Shown here: in pieces, positions 15,913 through 23,759 of the stretch
How positions within the stretch are numbered: the first letter of the stretch is position 1
Layout of the letters: the number at the start of each line of letters is the position of its first letter
From: Lachnospiraceae bacterium
GTDB lineage: Bacteria; Bacillota; Clostridia; Lachnospirales; Lachnospiraceae
DNA length: 64,000 nucleotides
NCBI GenBank assembly: GCA_910574195.1
Contig: CAJTBF010000004.1
Location: forward strand, 62,001 to 126,000
Reading direction: 5' to 3'
Made by a program: the position numbers and the translations under genes
Notes under the pieces: model-generated
What the model was told of the DNA's origin: nothing
Database searches by the model: none
The model's input: the letters and a program-made list of their open reading frames with translations, nothing else

Positions 15913-17475
15913 TCAATTCTCATAAAACCGCATGTCATCCCACACCCGTATTAACTCCGAACGGTCCAGACGGGCCGTTTTACTCTCCCTGTCAAAAATC
16001 CGCACCGGGGAATCATATCCCGCAAACCTGAGCCACTCCGGATTCGGATCGCCTGTTTTCGCAAAGCGTACCCACGAACCGTGTATTTCCCGAATGAGCT
16101 TCTCTATTGTCTCCTCCGGCTCATCCTGAAACACGAACTTGCTGAAATGGAAATCCATATTGGCAAAAGAAAGAGGAAGTTCAAAAGCGTGGGATGCAAG
16201 CCATCCTGTCTCCCAGCCCGATTTTGTGATATACTCATACCGATACATCCAGACATCCTTTGTATACTTCCTCTGTGCCTCCGCTACTTTAACCGACGGC
16301 ATCTGAAATGCGTAATCCGTTGCAAAGGAGATAAAAGGATACGCTCCTTCCTGCTCAAAATGTTCCGTAACAGGCGGCACGGTACTCATAGAAAACTCGC
16401 TCTGTGCTTTAAACTTTGTAAACCTGTCATTCTTTGAGGGATGATAATAATCAATTACCTTCGGAATCGCCTCCGCATGACCGTTTTTCTCCATCATCTC
16501 GGCAACCATCGCCCATGAGTTGGGAAATCCGGTTTTTTCCGGGTGAACAAACATGGTACCTTCCTGGAGATTTGTGCCAATAATGAGTTTTACATCTTTC
16601 GCACTGCCGCCCCGGATCGCGTCAATGGGACGCTCGGGCAGAAGATCGTCAATGACTGGCCCCGGCAGAAACATTCCCGGATTTTTATATTGATGATGTT
16701 CTGCAATATACGCCACGCCCTTTAAAAGTTCAAAAGGCTCCATTTCCTTAAGTTTTGGGATATCTTTTTCTATCATTCCCATCCCTTCCAGATACAAGTC
16801 CATATTTTCCCTTGCCGTCTCATGGGTACAAACACAATTGGGCAGTCCGCTCTGGACGATTGCTTTCTGGAAGAACCCTTTGACGGCGGGCATAGCCATC
16901 ATATTCACAACGGTGGCTCCTCCTGCCGACTCTCCGTTGATCGTCACATTCTCCGGATCGCCGCCGAAAGCCGCGATATTATCATGAATCCATTGCATCG
17001 CCATAATCTGATCGGAGATTCCGCAGTTGCTGTCAAATCCCTCACATCCCGAATATGTGGTAAAGTCATAAAATCCAAGTACGCTCATCCGGTACTGAAA
17101 AGAGACGAAGACCAACCCGTCGTCCGCAAAATGCTTTCCGTTATAGAGCGGCACGCATGCCGCTCCCGTCGTATAGCCTCCGCCATGAATATATACGAAC
17201 ACCGGCAGTTTTTCTCCTTCTGCCGGGCGCTGAATATTTATCGTCAGGCAGTCTTCCGACCCCTTATCCTCGCCCTCGTCGTTCTGCACCGCCTCCGGGC
17301 CATATCCCTTTGCGTCAAACACACCGTCCCAGGGTTCCATTTTCTGCGCCCGCCTAAAACGCAGCTCTCCCACGGGCGGCCTGGCGTAAGGAATTCCCAG
17401 GTATTCCACCCGTCCTTCCCTTAGATATCCTTTTACCTTGCCGCTTTTTGTATTTACGATATATTCACACCTCAT
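15913..17475 (-). CDS. Type-B carboxylesterase (PnbA-like)
   Basis: 520 aa alpha/beta-hydrolase without signal peptide. Motifs: N-terminal GIPYARPPVGELRFRRA, EDCLTINIQRP, oxyanion-hole VYIHGGGYTTG, nucleophile elbow NGESAGGAT with Ser near 183, and a catalytic His candidate in WLASHAFELPLSF near 429. Type-B esterases cleave carboxylic esters. In this operon a role in removing acetyl, feruloyl or similar groups from imported glycans is plausible but inferred. It begins 22 nt after the symporter stop. Confidence 0.9.
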   Translation of the reverse strand: MRCEYIVNTKSGKVKGYLREGRVEYLGIPYARPPVGELRFRRAQKMEPWDGVFDAKGYGPEAVQNDEGEDKGSEDCLTINIQRPAEGEKLPVFVYIHGGGYTTGAACVPLYNGKHFADDGLVFVSFQYRMSVLGFYDFTTYSGCEGFDSNCGISDQIMAMQWIHDNIAAFGGDPENVTINGESAGGATVVNMMAMPAVKGFFQKAIVQSGLPNCVCTHETARENMDLYLEGMGMIEKDIPKLKEMEPFELLKGVAYIAEHHQYKNPGMFLPGPVIDDLLPERPIDAIRGGSAKDVKLIIGTNLQEGTMFVHPEKTGFPNSWAMVAEMMEKNGHAEAIPKVIDYYHPSKNDRFTKFKAQSEFSMSTVPPVTEHFEQEGAYPFISFATDYAFQMPSVKVAEAQRKYTKDVWMYRYEYITKSGWETGWLASHAFELPLSFANMDFHFSKFVFQDEPEETIEKLIREIHGSWVRFAKTGDPNPEWLRFAGYDSPVRIFDRESKTARLDRSELIRVWDDMRFYEN

Positions 17476-17497
17476 ATTCTCTACGCTCCGTTATGTA

Positions 17498-18904
17498 TTA
17501 TTTCTTCCGCTCTTCCAGTTCTTTCTGAATCCTGGGCAATTCCTTATCCAGCTTATAAGTCAGCATGATAACAAAAGTCACGACAATCATGCCCACCGGC
17601 AGCCAATTATAAATGAATGAAATTGCCGCTTTTGCCGATTCACTCTGGGCGCTCGCCGCTCCGTCATATCCTCCGAATGCAAGGATCCATCCCAGAACGA
17701 CCTGGCCAATGCCAAGGCCCAGCTTCTGAGCCGCAGATATGGCGGCATTTCCCATGCCTACTACCTTAAAACCGTCTTTCCATTCCCCATATTCCAAAGT
17801 ATCGGCAACCATACCAAAGGCCATTCCGCCGGCTGCTCCAAGTCCAATTCCTTTCAGCGCGTTGAAAAGGACCAGAAGCGCCACGTTTGTTCCCGCAAAT
17901 CCGGTTCCCAGGAAACCGACTCCCATACCAATCAATCCGACCATGTATGTCATATGTTTCCCGAATTTCTTCATAAAAAACGGCGTGAAGAACATCGTGG
18001 CAAACTGCGCGATGGACAGTGCGTTATTCACCGGCGTATAGAGGGCGTAATCTCCAAGTACGTCCGCACAGTAATAGATCGCTCCTGCCGAATACATTAC
18101 AATGATAAAAAAGATGACAAACATTGCAAATATCATAGACAGCCAGTATCTGTTAGTGAACAGTGATTCCAAGGCTTTTCCCGTTGTCACGTCGTCCTTC
18201 GGCTTCTCTCCATCTTCCGCCCGTGCAGCCGTTCTTTCCATTGTCCCGCTCACGCAGACCAGTGCGGAAACGACGATGATGACGCCTACTACGATCGTCG
18301 CCAGCGTCCAGCCTTTCTGCGCCTCGACCATATACGGCTCGGCCGCGCCGGAAAATTTCACTACCATTGTCATAAAGAACGTGTTCATACAGATATTTGC
18401 TATTGTCTGGAAGATCATGCTGATATTTCCAAGCATCCCATGTTCATAACTGTCCGTCGTACTTAAAGAAATCAGAGAATTATACGGAACAAACATTGCC
18501 GTATAAAATACCGCATTTACCAGATTGTAAAGGATAAATACATAGACATACTTGATAACCCCTGTCATTGTGGACGGCACGCCGAATAGCAGAACCGTAG
18601 AAATCGCCAGCGGAATACACATCCGGATCAGCCATACTCTTGCCTTTCCAAACTTTGAGCGCGTATGGTCTACAATCCGTCCCATAATCAGATCAGAAAC
18701 GCCGTCAAACAATTTGGAAACAGCGATAATCATGCTGACTACTCCCGCGTCAACCAGAGATACGTCCGTCAAATATTTCATAAGGAAGGCCGACATCATG
18801 CCATTTACCCATGCCATTCCGAAATTTCCCATGCCGTAGCCGATTCGGTCGTTCCATCCAAGCTTTGTATTCGGTTTATTTGTCTTCGTCGCAAAACTGA
18901 TCAT
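17498..18904 (-). CDS. GPH-family sugar:cation symporter
   Basis: 468 aa with about twelve membrane segments. The family signature between segments 2 and 3 is clear: SKLFDGVSDLIMGRIVDHTRSKFGKARVWL. The N-terminus (LGWNDRIGYGMGNFGMAWV) and the ERTAAR/EDGEKPKDD central cytoplasmic loop are also typical. GPH carriers import glycosides, pentosides or hexuronides with Na+ or H+. AAAGGAG precedes the ATG. It sits between the two hydrolases and the esterase and is presumably the uptake system for their substrate. Confidence 0.93.
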   Translation of the reverse strand: MISFATKTNKPNTKLGWNDRIGYGMGNFGMAWVNGMMSAFLMKYLTDVSLVDAGVVSMIIAVSKLFDGVSDLIMGRIVDHTRSKFGKARVWLIRMCIPLAISTVLLFGVPSTMTGVIKYVYVFILYNLVNAVFYTAMFVPYNSLISLSTTDSYEHGMLGNISMIFQTIANICMNTFFMTMVVKFSGAAEPYMVEAQKGWTLATIVVGVIIVVSALVCVSGTMERTAARAEDGEKPKDDVTTGKALESLFTNRYWLSMIFAMFVIFFIIVMYSAGAIYYCADVLGDYALYTPVNNALSIAQFATMFFTPFFMKKFGKHMTYMVGLIGMGVGFLGTGFAGTNVALLVLFNALKGIGLGAAGGMAFGMVADTLEYGEWKDGFKVVGMGNAAISAAQKLGLGIGQVVLGWILAFGGYDGAASAQSESAKAAISFIYNWLPVGMIVVTFVIMLTYKLDKELPRIQKELEERKK

Positions 18905-18949
18905 TTCTTTTCTCCTTTCGTTCTCCCACCACTTTTTTAGTACGGAGTA

Positions 18950-20158
18950 TTAATTCCTGGTCGCAGCTACTTTTCTGCCTGCCGCAACAAGATCCTCTTT
19001 GCTCCCGGTCAGTTCCTGCAGCACATATGCCTTTTTTCTCGGCCTACATTCATGCCACGGCTCCTCGAAAAATCCAAAATATACTTCCGCAAGTCCTCCG
19101 ATCTGATTGTCCTCAATCCCGGCCTTTTTCAGCATGCCTTCTTCGTTGAGCAGACGGAAATTGTAAATTGTCCGTACATACGGCAGTTCTGCCGCCAGCT
19201 TTAATAATTTGCATGTGTACTGTGCACGCTTTATTTCCTCTTTCTCATCACCGCAATCCGTAAATCCGACCTCGGTAAGGATCACCTGTTTATGTCCGTC
19301 GCCATATTTGCACATTACCCTGTATGCGGCATCATTGTAATCCTTCCATAAATGATCCGGCTCAAAGATATCCAGAAACAGATCCATCCCAACCTTGCTC
19401 TGGTCAACGCTCATCTGGTAAGGATGCCATGACAGCATGTCAAAATAATCATCTGTATGATCCGACCAAAATCTTCCGGACTTGATCCGTTTATACATTT
19501 TATCAAGCGTCCATGCGATGCCGTACATCGGAGGCAGGTAATCCGGCAGATCCCCTCCCAGCCACGGGGTAGACAAAGCCGGGGAAAAGCAGGTAACTTT
19601 TGCGTTCGGATTTCCTTTCCTTACCCCTTTGGCCGAAAAATACATCATGTCAATAGCGATATCCATCTTCTCATCTGCCGTGAAGGCCTTTGCCCCCTCT
19701 TCATCCAAAAATCCGTCCGGATGCAAAAACGCATTGAGGTTCCATTCATTCCCAATCTCCCAGTTTCCTACCTGCGGAAAAAGCCTTGCCTGCGTGCACC
19801 AGGATTCCTCCAGCATCTCTAATGCCTTCCTATAAAGGCTCCCTTCCGTAAGGTCCCTCTTTGGCATCGCATGTCCCTTTCTCTGCTTGCAGCCCTTGGG
19901 GAGAAACCACTCATGACTCATTCCGGTTACTTCCAGATCAAGTTCGGCCGCTCTGTCAAGAAGTCTTTTATGAGCCGCTACCGCCTCCTCATTTGGGGTT
20001 ACCGGATCTGTCAAAGTATCGGTCAGATGCATCCAGGATCTGTATGCCGTACAACCCACGGCCTTCACAAGATCCAGGTATTCTGCCGCCATGACACCGG
20101 TATCGGCTTCCCTTTGAATCAATGGCTCCCCCATACCATAGAACCTTTCTGATAACAT
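18950..20158 (-). CDS. Glycoside hydrolase, clan GH-A-like
   Basis: 402 aa, cytoplasmic, (beta/alpha)8 layout. Two glutamate motifs fit the clan GH-A retaining mechanism: acid/base Glu in GNWEIGNEWNLNAF near 137 and nucleophile Glu in VILTEVGFTDCG near 297. MLSWHPYQMS lies between them at the position of the conserved barrel-strand histidine. I could not place it in a specific family; GH39-like or an unclassified GH-A group are both possible. It is the first gene of the operon, preceded by AGGAGG, and lies downstream of the AraC regulator and its terminator. It probably acts on the same imported glycoside as the GH78 enzyme. Confidence 0.75.
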   Translation of the reverse strand: MLSERFYGMGEPLIQREADTGVMAAEYLDLVKAVGCTAYRSWMHLTDTLTDPVTPNEEAVAAHKRLLDRAAELDLEVTGMSHEWFLPKGCKQRKGHAMPKRDLTEGSLYRKALEMLEESWCTQARLFPQVGNWEIGNEWNLNAFLHPDGFLDEEGAKAFTADEKMDIAIDMMYFSAKGVRKGNPNAKVTCFSPALSTPWLGGDLPDYLPPMYGIAWTLDKMYKRIKSGRFWSDHTDDYFDMLSWHPYQMSVDQSKVGMDLFLDIFEPDHLWKDYNDAAYRVMCKYGDGHKQVILTEVGFTDCGDEKEEIKRAQYTCKLLKLAAELPYVRTIYNFRLLNEEGMLKKAGIEDNQIGGLAEVYFGFFEEPWHECRPRKKAYVLQELTGSKEDLVAAGRKVAATRN

Positions 20159-20201
20159 CTTTTCAGTCCTCCTACCATCGTATTTTCCTCTGTAATCTCA
20201 C

Positions 20202-20256
20202 AAAAAAAGAAGAGCTCTCTTTGTGTTTACAGACTAACACTTGAAAGCTCTTCTTT
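20202..20256 (-). terminator. Terminator after the AraC-type regulator
   Basis: AAAGAAGAGCT (20206-20216) pairs with AGCTCTTCTTT (20246-20256), with an inner GTGTT/AACAC helix, and is followed on the minus strand by a run of seven T residues. It separates the regulator from the glycoside-hydrolase operon. Confidence 0.82.
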
Positions 20257-20322
20257 ATATCTTTTTCTTGCACTATTTGTTCTTATTTTGTCTAAACTTT
20301 TTTCTCTTATCAAAATATATCA

Positions 20323-21612
20323 TTATGGGCGTGTCAGCACGCTGCCTGTCCCCTCATAAAACTCCGTCGGTTTATGTAATTCCCGGTACAATTTCGGAGA
20401 CATCTGCATTTTCTGTTTGAATACTTTTCCAAAATAACTTTGAGAAGGAAAATTTACATATTCCGCAATCCCCGACAGCGTTTCCTCCGAATAAATTAAC
20501 AGATTGGCGGCCTTTTCCACTCTGACATCATTAATAAAATCCTGAAGACTGGTCCCCGTCTCCTTCCGGAACAGGCGTGACAGGTAACTGCCGCTGATTC
20601 CCAGCGTATCCGCGATATCGTCCAGATAAATCTTCTCCCTGTAATGTCCGTATACATAATCTTTACACTGTTCCGTGTAGCTGGAAGTATGCCGCTTTTC
20701 CTTCCTCTCGTGCACCCGCTTTGTCAGCTCTTCAATGGCATGGTTCCGGTAAATCAATATCTGCGTTATATCTTTACACGCCGTGCTTTTATTAATATAA
20801 AATCCGCTGAGCCGATATGCGGCCGCCGGCATCACGCCCCCTTCAATGGCAGCTCTCGCACACAATGTTACGGCCACAATGGACAGATTTCTCCAATGGT
20901 CGATTTCACTTTCTCCCAATCTGCCAATATTTACATCCATGGCTTTTGACAGGCGGACAGCCTCTTTTACATTCCCTTCCTTCACCTCATCCAGTATCCG
21001 CCGTTCTTCCTGGTAGGTATGACGGTATAAATCCTCGTCCTCAGACTTCATATCAAACCAGATCTGCTCCTGCCGTTCCCTTACTCTGGATACGGCATGA
21101 TAATTCGCGTCTACAAGCTGCTGATCTGTGTATTCCTGACCTGTAATTAGTTTCGTAAATATTCCCGCTATCTGCAAAACCTCCATCAGCGTGCGGTAAT
21201 TCAAGTCTTTCTCCCACTTCTCATCAATACCGTAAAAATGGTAAAACCTGTGTCGCTCTGTCCTGCTCATGACCCGTGTACTAAGAGGCCCCATCATATA
21301 ATAACTACTTTTCCATTTCACGCAGATAGAAAACATATGGAAGTCGTCACTTATAAGAACCGGTTCTTTTTGTTCGTCTGCATGGACAGTCAGGGAAAGA
21401 CGAAACGATTCATTCCGATACAGAGGATTATATTCCGGGCTTTCTTCATAAGAAATCAGATTTTCTTCCTGCAGACAGAATACGCCGGTATGAAAAACAC
21501 CCGCCAGATGAGTTAGTATGTATTCCTGATTTCCCACAGTTCTCACCTTCTTTTCTATGTCATATGTTTTCGGAAAGCCAATTTCTTTCAGTTCCCGTAC
21601 TTTTTCAACCAC
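20323..21612 (-). CDS. AraC-family transcriptional regulator
   Basis: 429 aa. The C-terminal AraC double helix-turn-helix (about 315-415) reads YLDDIADTLGISGSYLSRLF and SGIAEYVNFPSQSYFGKVFK, ending with QMSPKLYREL. The N-terminal 300 residues are an alpha-helical ligand-sensing region of the YesN/PocR-associated type common beside clostridial glycan loci. The frame opens at a GTG (21612) with only a weak ribosome site; no better start was found nearby. It lies directly upstream of, and in the same orientation as, the four glycan genes and is their probable activator. A consensus promoter lies at 21722-21750. Confidence 0.88.
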   Translation of the reverse strand: MVEKVRELKEIGFPKTYDIEKKVRTVGNQEYILTHLAGVFHTGVFCLQEENLISYEESPEYNPLYRNESFRLSLTVHADEQKEPVLISDDFHMFSICVKWKSSYYMMGPLSTRVMSRTERHRFYHFYGIDEKWEKDLNYRTLMEVLQIAGIFTKLITGQEYTDQQLVDANYHAVSRVRERQEQIWFDMKSEDEDLYRHTYQEERRILDEVKEGNVKEAVRLSKAMDVNIGRLGESEIDHWRNLSIVAVTLCARAAIEGGVMPAAAYRLSGFYINKSTACKDITQILIYRNHAIEELTKRVHERKEKRHTSSYTEQCKDYVYGHYREKIYLDDIADTLGISGSYLSRLFRKETGTSLQDFINDVRVEKAANLLIYSEETLSGIAEYVNFPSQSYFGKVFKQKMQMSPKLYRELHKPTEFYEGTGSVLTRP

Positions 21613-21721
21613 GAAATTCTTTTATTATCCCCGGTTGTTTTCATCCCGGACACGCAGTTGATGTAAAATATTCCTCAGAGATTTTCTCCGGAATCCCGTA
21701 TCTTCAAAATTTGCTTTCTCA

Positions 21722-21750
21722 ATTATATGAAAAGAAATAGATTCTGTCAA
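21722..21750 (-). promoter_or_regulatory. Sigma-A promoter of the AraC-type regulator
   Basis: Exact consensus TTGACA (21745-21750) and TATAAT (21722-21727) with a 17-nt spacer on the minus strand, about 110 nt upstream of the start codon. Confidence 0.88.
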
Positions 21751-21789
21751 CGATCATACTGGATTCTCTTGCACTCCCGGCATCTCTTG

Positions 21790-21824
21790 GTTACTGTTCA
21801 CATCCTGCGGGGACGCACAGTAAC
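21790..21824. repeat. GTTACTGT/ACAGTAAC intergenic hairpin
   Basis: Perfect 8-bp arms at 21790-21797 and 21817-21824 around a GC-rich 19-nt interior, between the divergent AraC and toxin-antitoxin promoters. It resembles other GTAACWGTT-ended hairpins in this window. The rest of the 21613-21939 gap holds the two promoters. Confidence 0.6.
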
Positions 21825-21867
21825 ATCTCTTATTTCACCTCCCCAAAAATGAATTTACTGTTAATTC

Positions 21868-21909
21868 TTCGTGCAAAATATTGTATTTTTCGTGCAGATA
21901 GCATATACT
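21868..21909 (+). promoter_or_regulatory. Toxin-antitoxin promoter with paired direct-repeat operator
   Basis: TTGTAT (21881-21886) and TATACT (21904-21909) with a 17-nt spacer. Two TTCGTGCA direct repeats (21868-21875 and 21889-21896) are 21 bp apart, two helical turns, on either side of the -35, as expected for autorepression by the antitoxin or its complex. Confidence 0.75.
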
Positions 21910-21939
21910 GTAATCACCAGCAGGAAAGGGGATGGTTAT

Positions 21940-22218
21940 ATGGCTGGCTCTACTACAAATATCAGCATCCGCATGGATTCAGACCTGAAAGCACAAGCTG
22001 ACAGGCTGTTCGGTGAACTCGGCATGAACCTGACAACGGCATTCAATATTTTTGTCCGCCAATCTCTCCGTGAAGGGCGGATTCCCTTTGATATTTCGCT
22101 CAATCAGCCCAATAGTGAAACAGTTGCCGCCATGCTGGAGGCGGAAAGGATTGCGAAAGATCCGGCAGTAAAAGGGTATACCGATTTGGATGAACTGTTC
22201 GCAGACTTGAAAGCATGA
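21940..22218 (+). CDS. RelB/DinJ-family antitoxin
   Basis: 92 aa from the ATG at 21940, preceded by GGAAAGGGGAT; an upstream in-frame ATG at 21871 lies within the promoter and is rejected. The N-terminus STTNISIRMDSDLKAQADRL is the ribbon-helix-helix DNA-binding strand and first helix, followed by GELGMNLTTAFNIFVRQSLR. The acidic C-terminal tail (DLDELFADLKA) would wrap the toxin. The stop overlaps the toxin start (ATGA). It should neutralise the downstream toxin and repress the shared promoter. Confidence 0.93.
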   Translation: MAGSTTNISIRMDSDLKAQADRLFGELGMNLTTAFNIFVRQSLREGRIPFDISLNQPNSETVAAMLEAERIAKDPAVKGYTDLDELFADLKA

Positions 22219-22505
22219 GAAACGCAAAATACACTGTCAAACTTACAACACAATTCAAGAAAGATTATAAGCTGGCGATGAAGCGTGGACTGGACATTCG
22301 TCTGTTGGAGAGTGTAATCGCTGACCTTGCCCTGGGAATCCCCCTCCCAGAGAAAAACAGGGACCACGCCCTGTCCGGGAACTGGGCCGGACACCGTGAG
22401 TGCCATGTGCTGCCCGACTGGCTGCTGATCTACCGCATTGACGATGATGTTTTGGTGTTGACCTTAGCCCGGACCGGATCACACAATGATCTGTTTGGAA
22501 AATGA
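22215..22505 (+). CDS. yafQ: YafQ-family mRNA interferase toxin
   Basis: 96 aa, RelE/ParE superfamily: KYTVKLTTQFKKDYKLAMKR at the N-terminus, HALSGNWAGHRECHVLPDWL with His and Asp residues of the active site, and C-terminal LARTGSHNDLFGK carrying the YafQ catalytic His in the TGSH motif. YafQ cleaves mRNA on the ribosome. All recognisable active-site motifs are present, so it looks functional. Translationally coupled to the antitoxin. Confidence 0.93.
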   Translation: MRNAKYTVKLTTQFKKDYKLAMKRGLDIRLLESVIADLALGIPLPEKNRDHALSGNWAGHRECHVLPDWLLIYRIDDDVLVLTLARTGSHNDLFGK

Positions 22506-22513
22506 TCTGACAT

Positions 22514-23053
22514 CTATAAAAGCGGATACGGATTTCCCTGCTCCTCCAACTCCGTCCTTTTGTAAACCTGAAATCCCATATGCTCATAAAAACTTTTTGC
22601 AAGAGGATTCTGCTCATTGACTGCCAGCTTATTTCCCAAATACTCCTCGATCCCGCATTGAAGCAGCATCTTCCCCAGCCCTTTTCCTCTTTCGGCAGGC
22701 AGGAGGAATAACATTTCAAGCCGCTGCCCCTCTACTCCCATAAATGCAGCCGGAAAGCCGTTGCCGTTCTCTGCGACAACCAAATGTTCGGCCTCCTTTA
22801 GTGCCTGCGGTACGTATTTTTTGATATCAGATATCTCGTTTTCCGATAAAAATAAATGTGTAGTCCTTACAGAATTTTCCCACACTGCCAATAACTGCTC
22901 TATCAGCAAAACCGTTCTTTCCTTCACTTCAAATATTTTCATATCCATCTTCCGATCTAATATTTTTTCGCGTTCTCCTTCTGATATATTTTTATCCAAA
23001 CATTTACTTAAATCAGCTTGAACCCTTTCAAGCAAACCATATCGGCCCATCAA
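22514..23053 (-). CDS. GNAT-family N-acetyltransferase
   Basis: The GNAT core is clear: LLAVWENSVRTTHLFLSENEI, the acetyl-CoA pyrophosphate loop LLPAERGKGLGKMLLQ, and the C-terminal VNEQNPLAKSFYEHMGFQVYKR. Family members resembling this (YjaB-like) begin close to MKIFEVKERTVLLIEQLL, here residue 40. The open frame adds about 37 residues upstream, starting at a TTG/ATG pair near 23053, with no clear ribosome site at either position. The true start may therefore be near 22942-22936. Substrate unknown. It converges on the toxin gene with a 9-nt gap. Confidence 0.85.
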   Translation of the reverse strand: MMGRYGLLERVQADLSKCLDKNISEGEREKILDRKMDMKIFEVKERTVLLIEQLLAVWENSVRTTHLFLSENEISDIKKYVPQALKEAEHLVVAENGNGFPAAFMGVEGQRLEMLFLLPAERGKGLGKMLLQCGIEEYLGNKLAVNEQNPLAKSFYEHMGFQVYKRTELEEQGNPYPLL

Positions 23054-23207
23054 GCTCTTATCATGGCTATCTATGGTTTTATCTATACTTTTTGTTCTGA
23101 TCCCGAATACCCCATATACCTATCTTCTTTGATCTCCATTTAGAAATACAGCCTTTTTCTGTCATTCAGTATACCGTAAAAAGACTGCCGCCACAATTCG
23201 AACATAC

Positions 23208-23330
23208 TCAAAAATTGTCGAAATCCGCCTGTGTAGCCAATTCCACATAAGCATCCGGGATAGACCCGTTCTCATAGAAATTCTCCGGCTCTCCATTGAC
23301 ATAGATCCTTCCGGTCGGTATACATAAAAA
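23208..23330 (-). pseudogene. Possible C-terminal coding remnant
   Basis: In one minus-strand frame this reads CIPTGRIYVNGEPENF then YENGSIPDAYVELATQADFD and NF-stop, with protein-like composition. There is no start codon or ribosome site, and a terminator-like hairpin immediately precedes it. It looks like the tail of a lost gene. Weak evidence. Confidence 0.3.
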
Positions 23331-23374
23331 AGCGGCGCTCCTGTTCTCCCCGTGCAGGGATAGAGAAACGCCGC
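23326..23374 (-). terminator. Probable terminator of the polysaccharide operon
   Basis: GCGGCG and CGCCGC arms with inner TCTC/GAGA and CCC/GGG helices, followed on the minus strand by TTTTTT (23326-23331). It lies about 390 nt past the last polysaccharide gene and is the first strong intrinsic terminator after it. Confidence 0.6.
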
Positions 23375-23620
23375 GCCTGCGTTGTATTCAGTTTTCATTT
23401 ATTCGAGCTCAATGCTGTATGCCGGTGTTAGGCTGGCAGAATTCCGGGCGGCATATCAAGGCTCTTTCCCTCAAAAGTAGTACCCGAAATGTTTTGTATT
23501 TATTCCTTATCCCTTATTTTTACATAGATAATGGCCTGTTTTTGTACTCATTTTACCTCTGAATGCTATTCTTTGCAAATACTTGTACTGCATGATTCTC
23601 TATACCCATAAATCATATTG

Positions 23621-23740
23621 TTATAATCTTTCTTTTATCAAACAACGCAGCTTTCCTGCATTATATAAAGTCAAATACTCCGTAGCAAGCTGACGGCGCA
23701 TTTTATCATCCCGCTTTGTCAGTATGATCTTCACAGGCAG
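23621..23740 (-). pseudogene. Possible small coding remnant downstream of the polysaccharide operon
   Basis: A minus-strand frame reads PVKIILTKRDDKMRRQLA then TEYLTLYNAGKLRCLIKERL-stop, protein-like but with no convincing start. Together with the remnant near 23.2 kb it suggests that this 0.7-kb gap holds decayed genes. Nothing else was recognised between 23400 and 23620. Confidence 0.25.
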
Positions 23741-23759
23741 ACACACTCTCTGCTATCCC

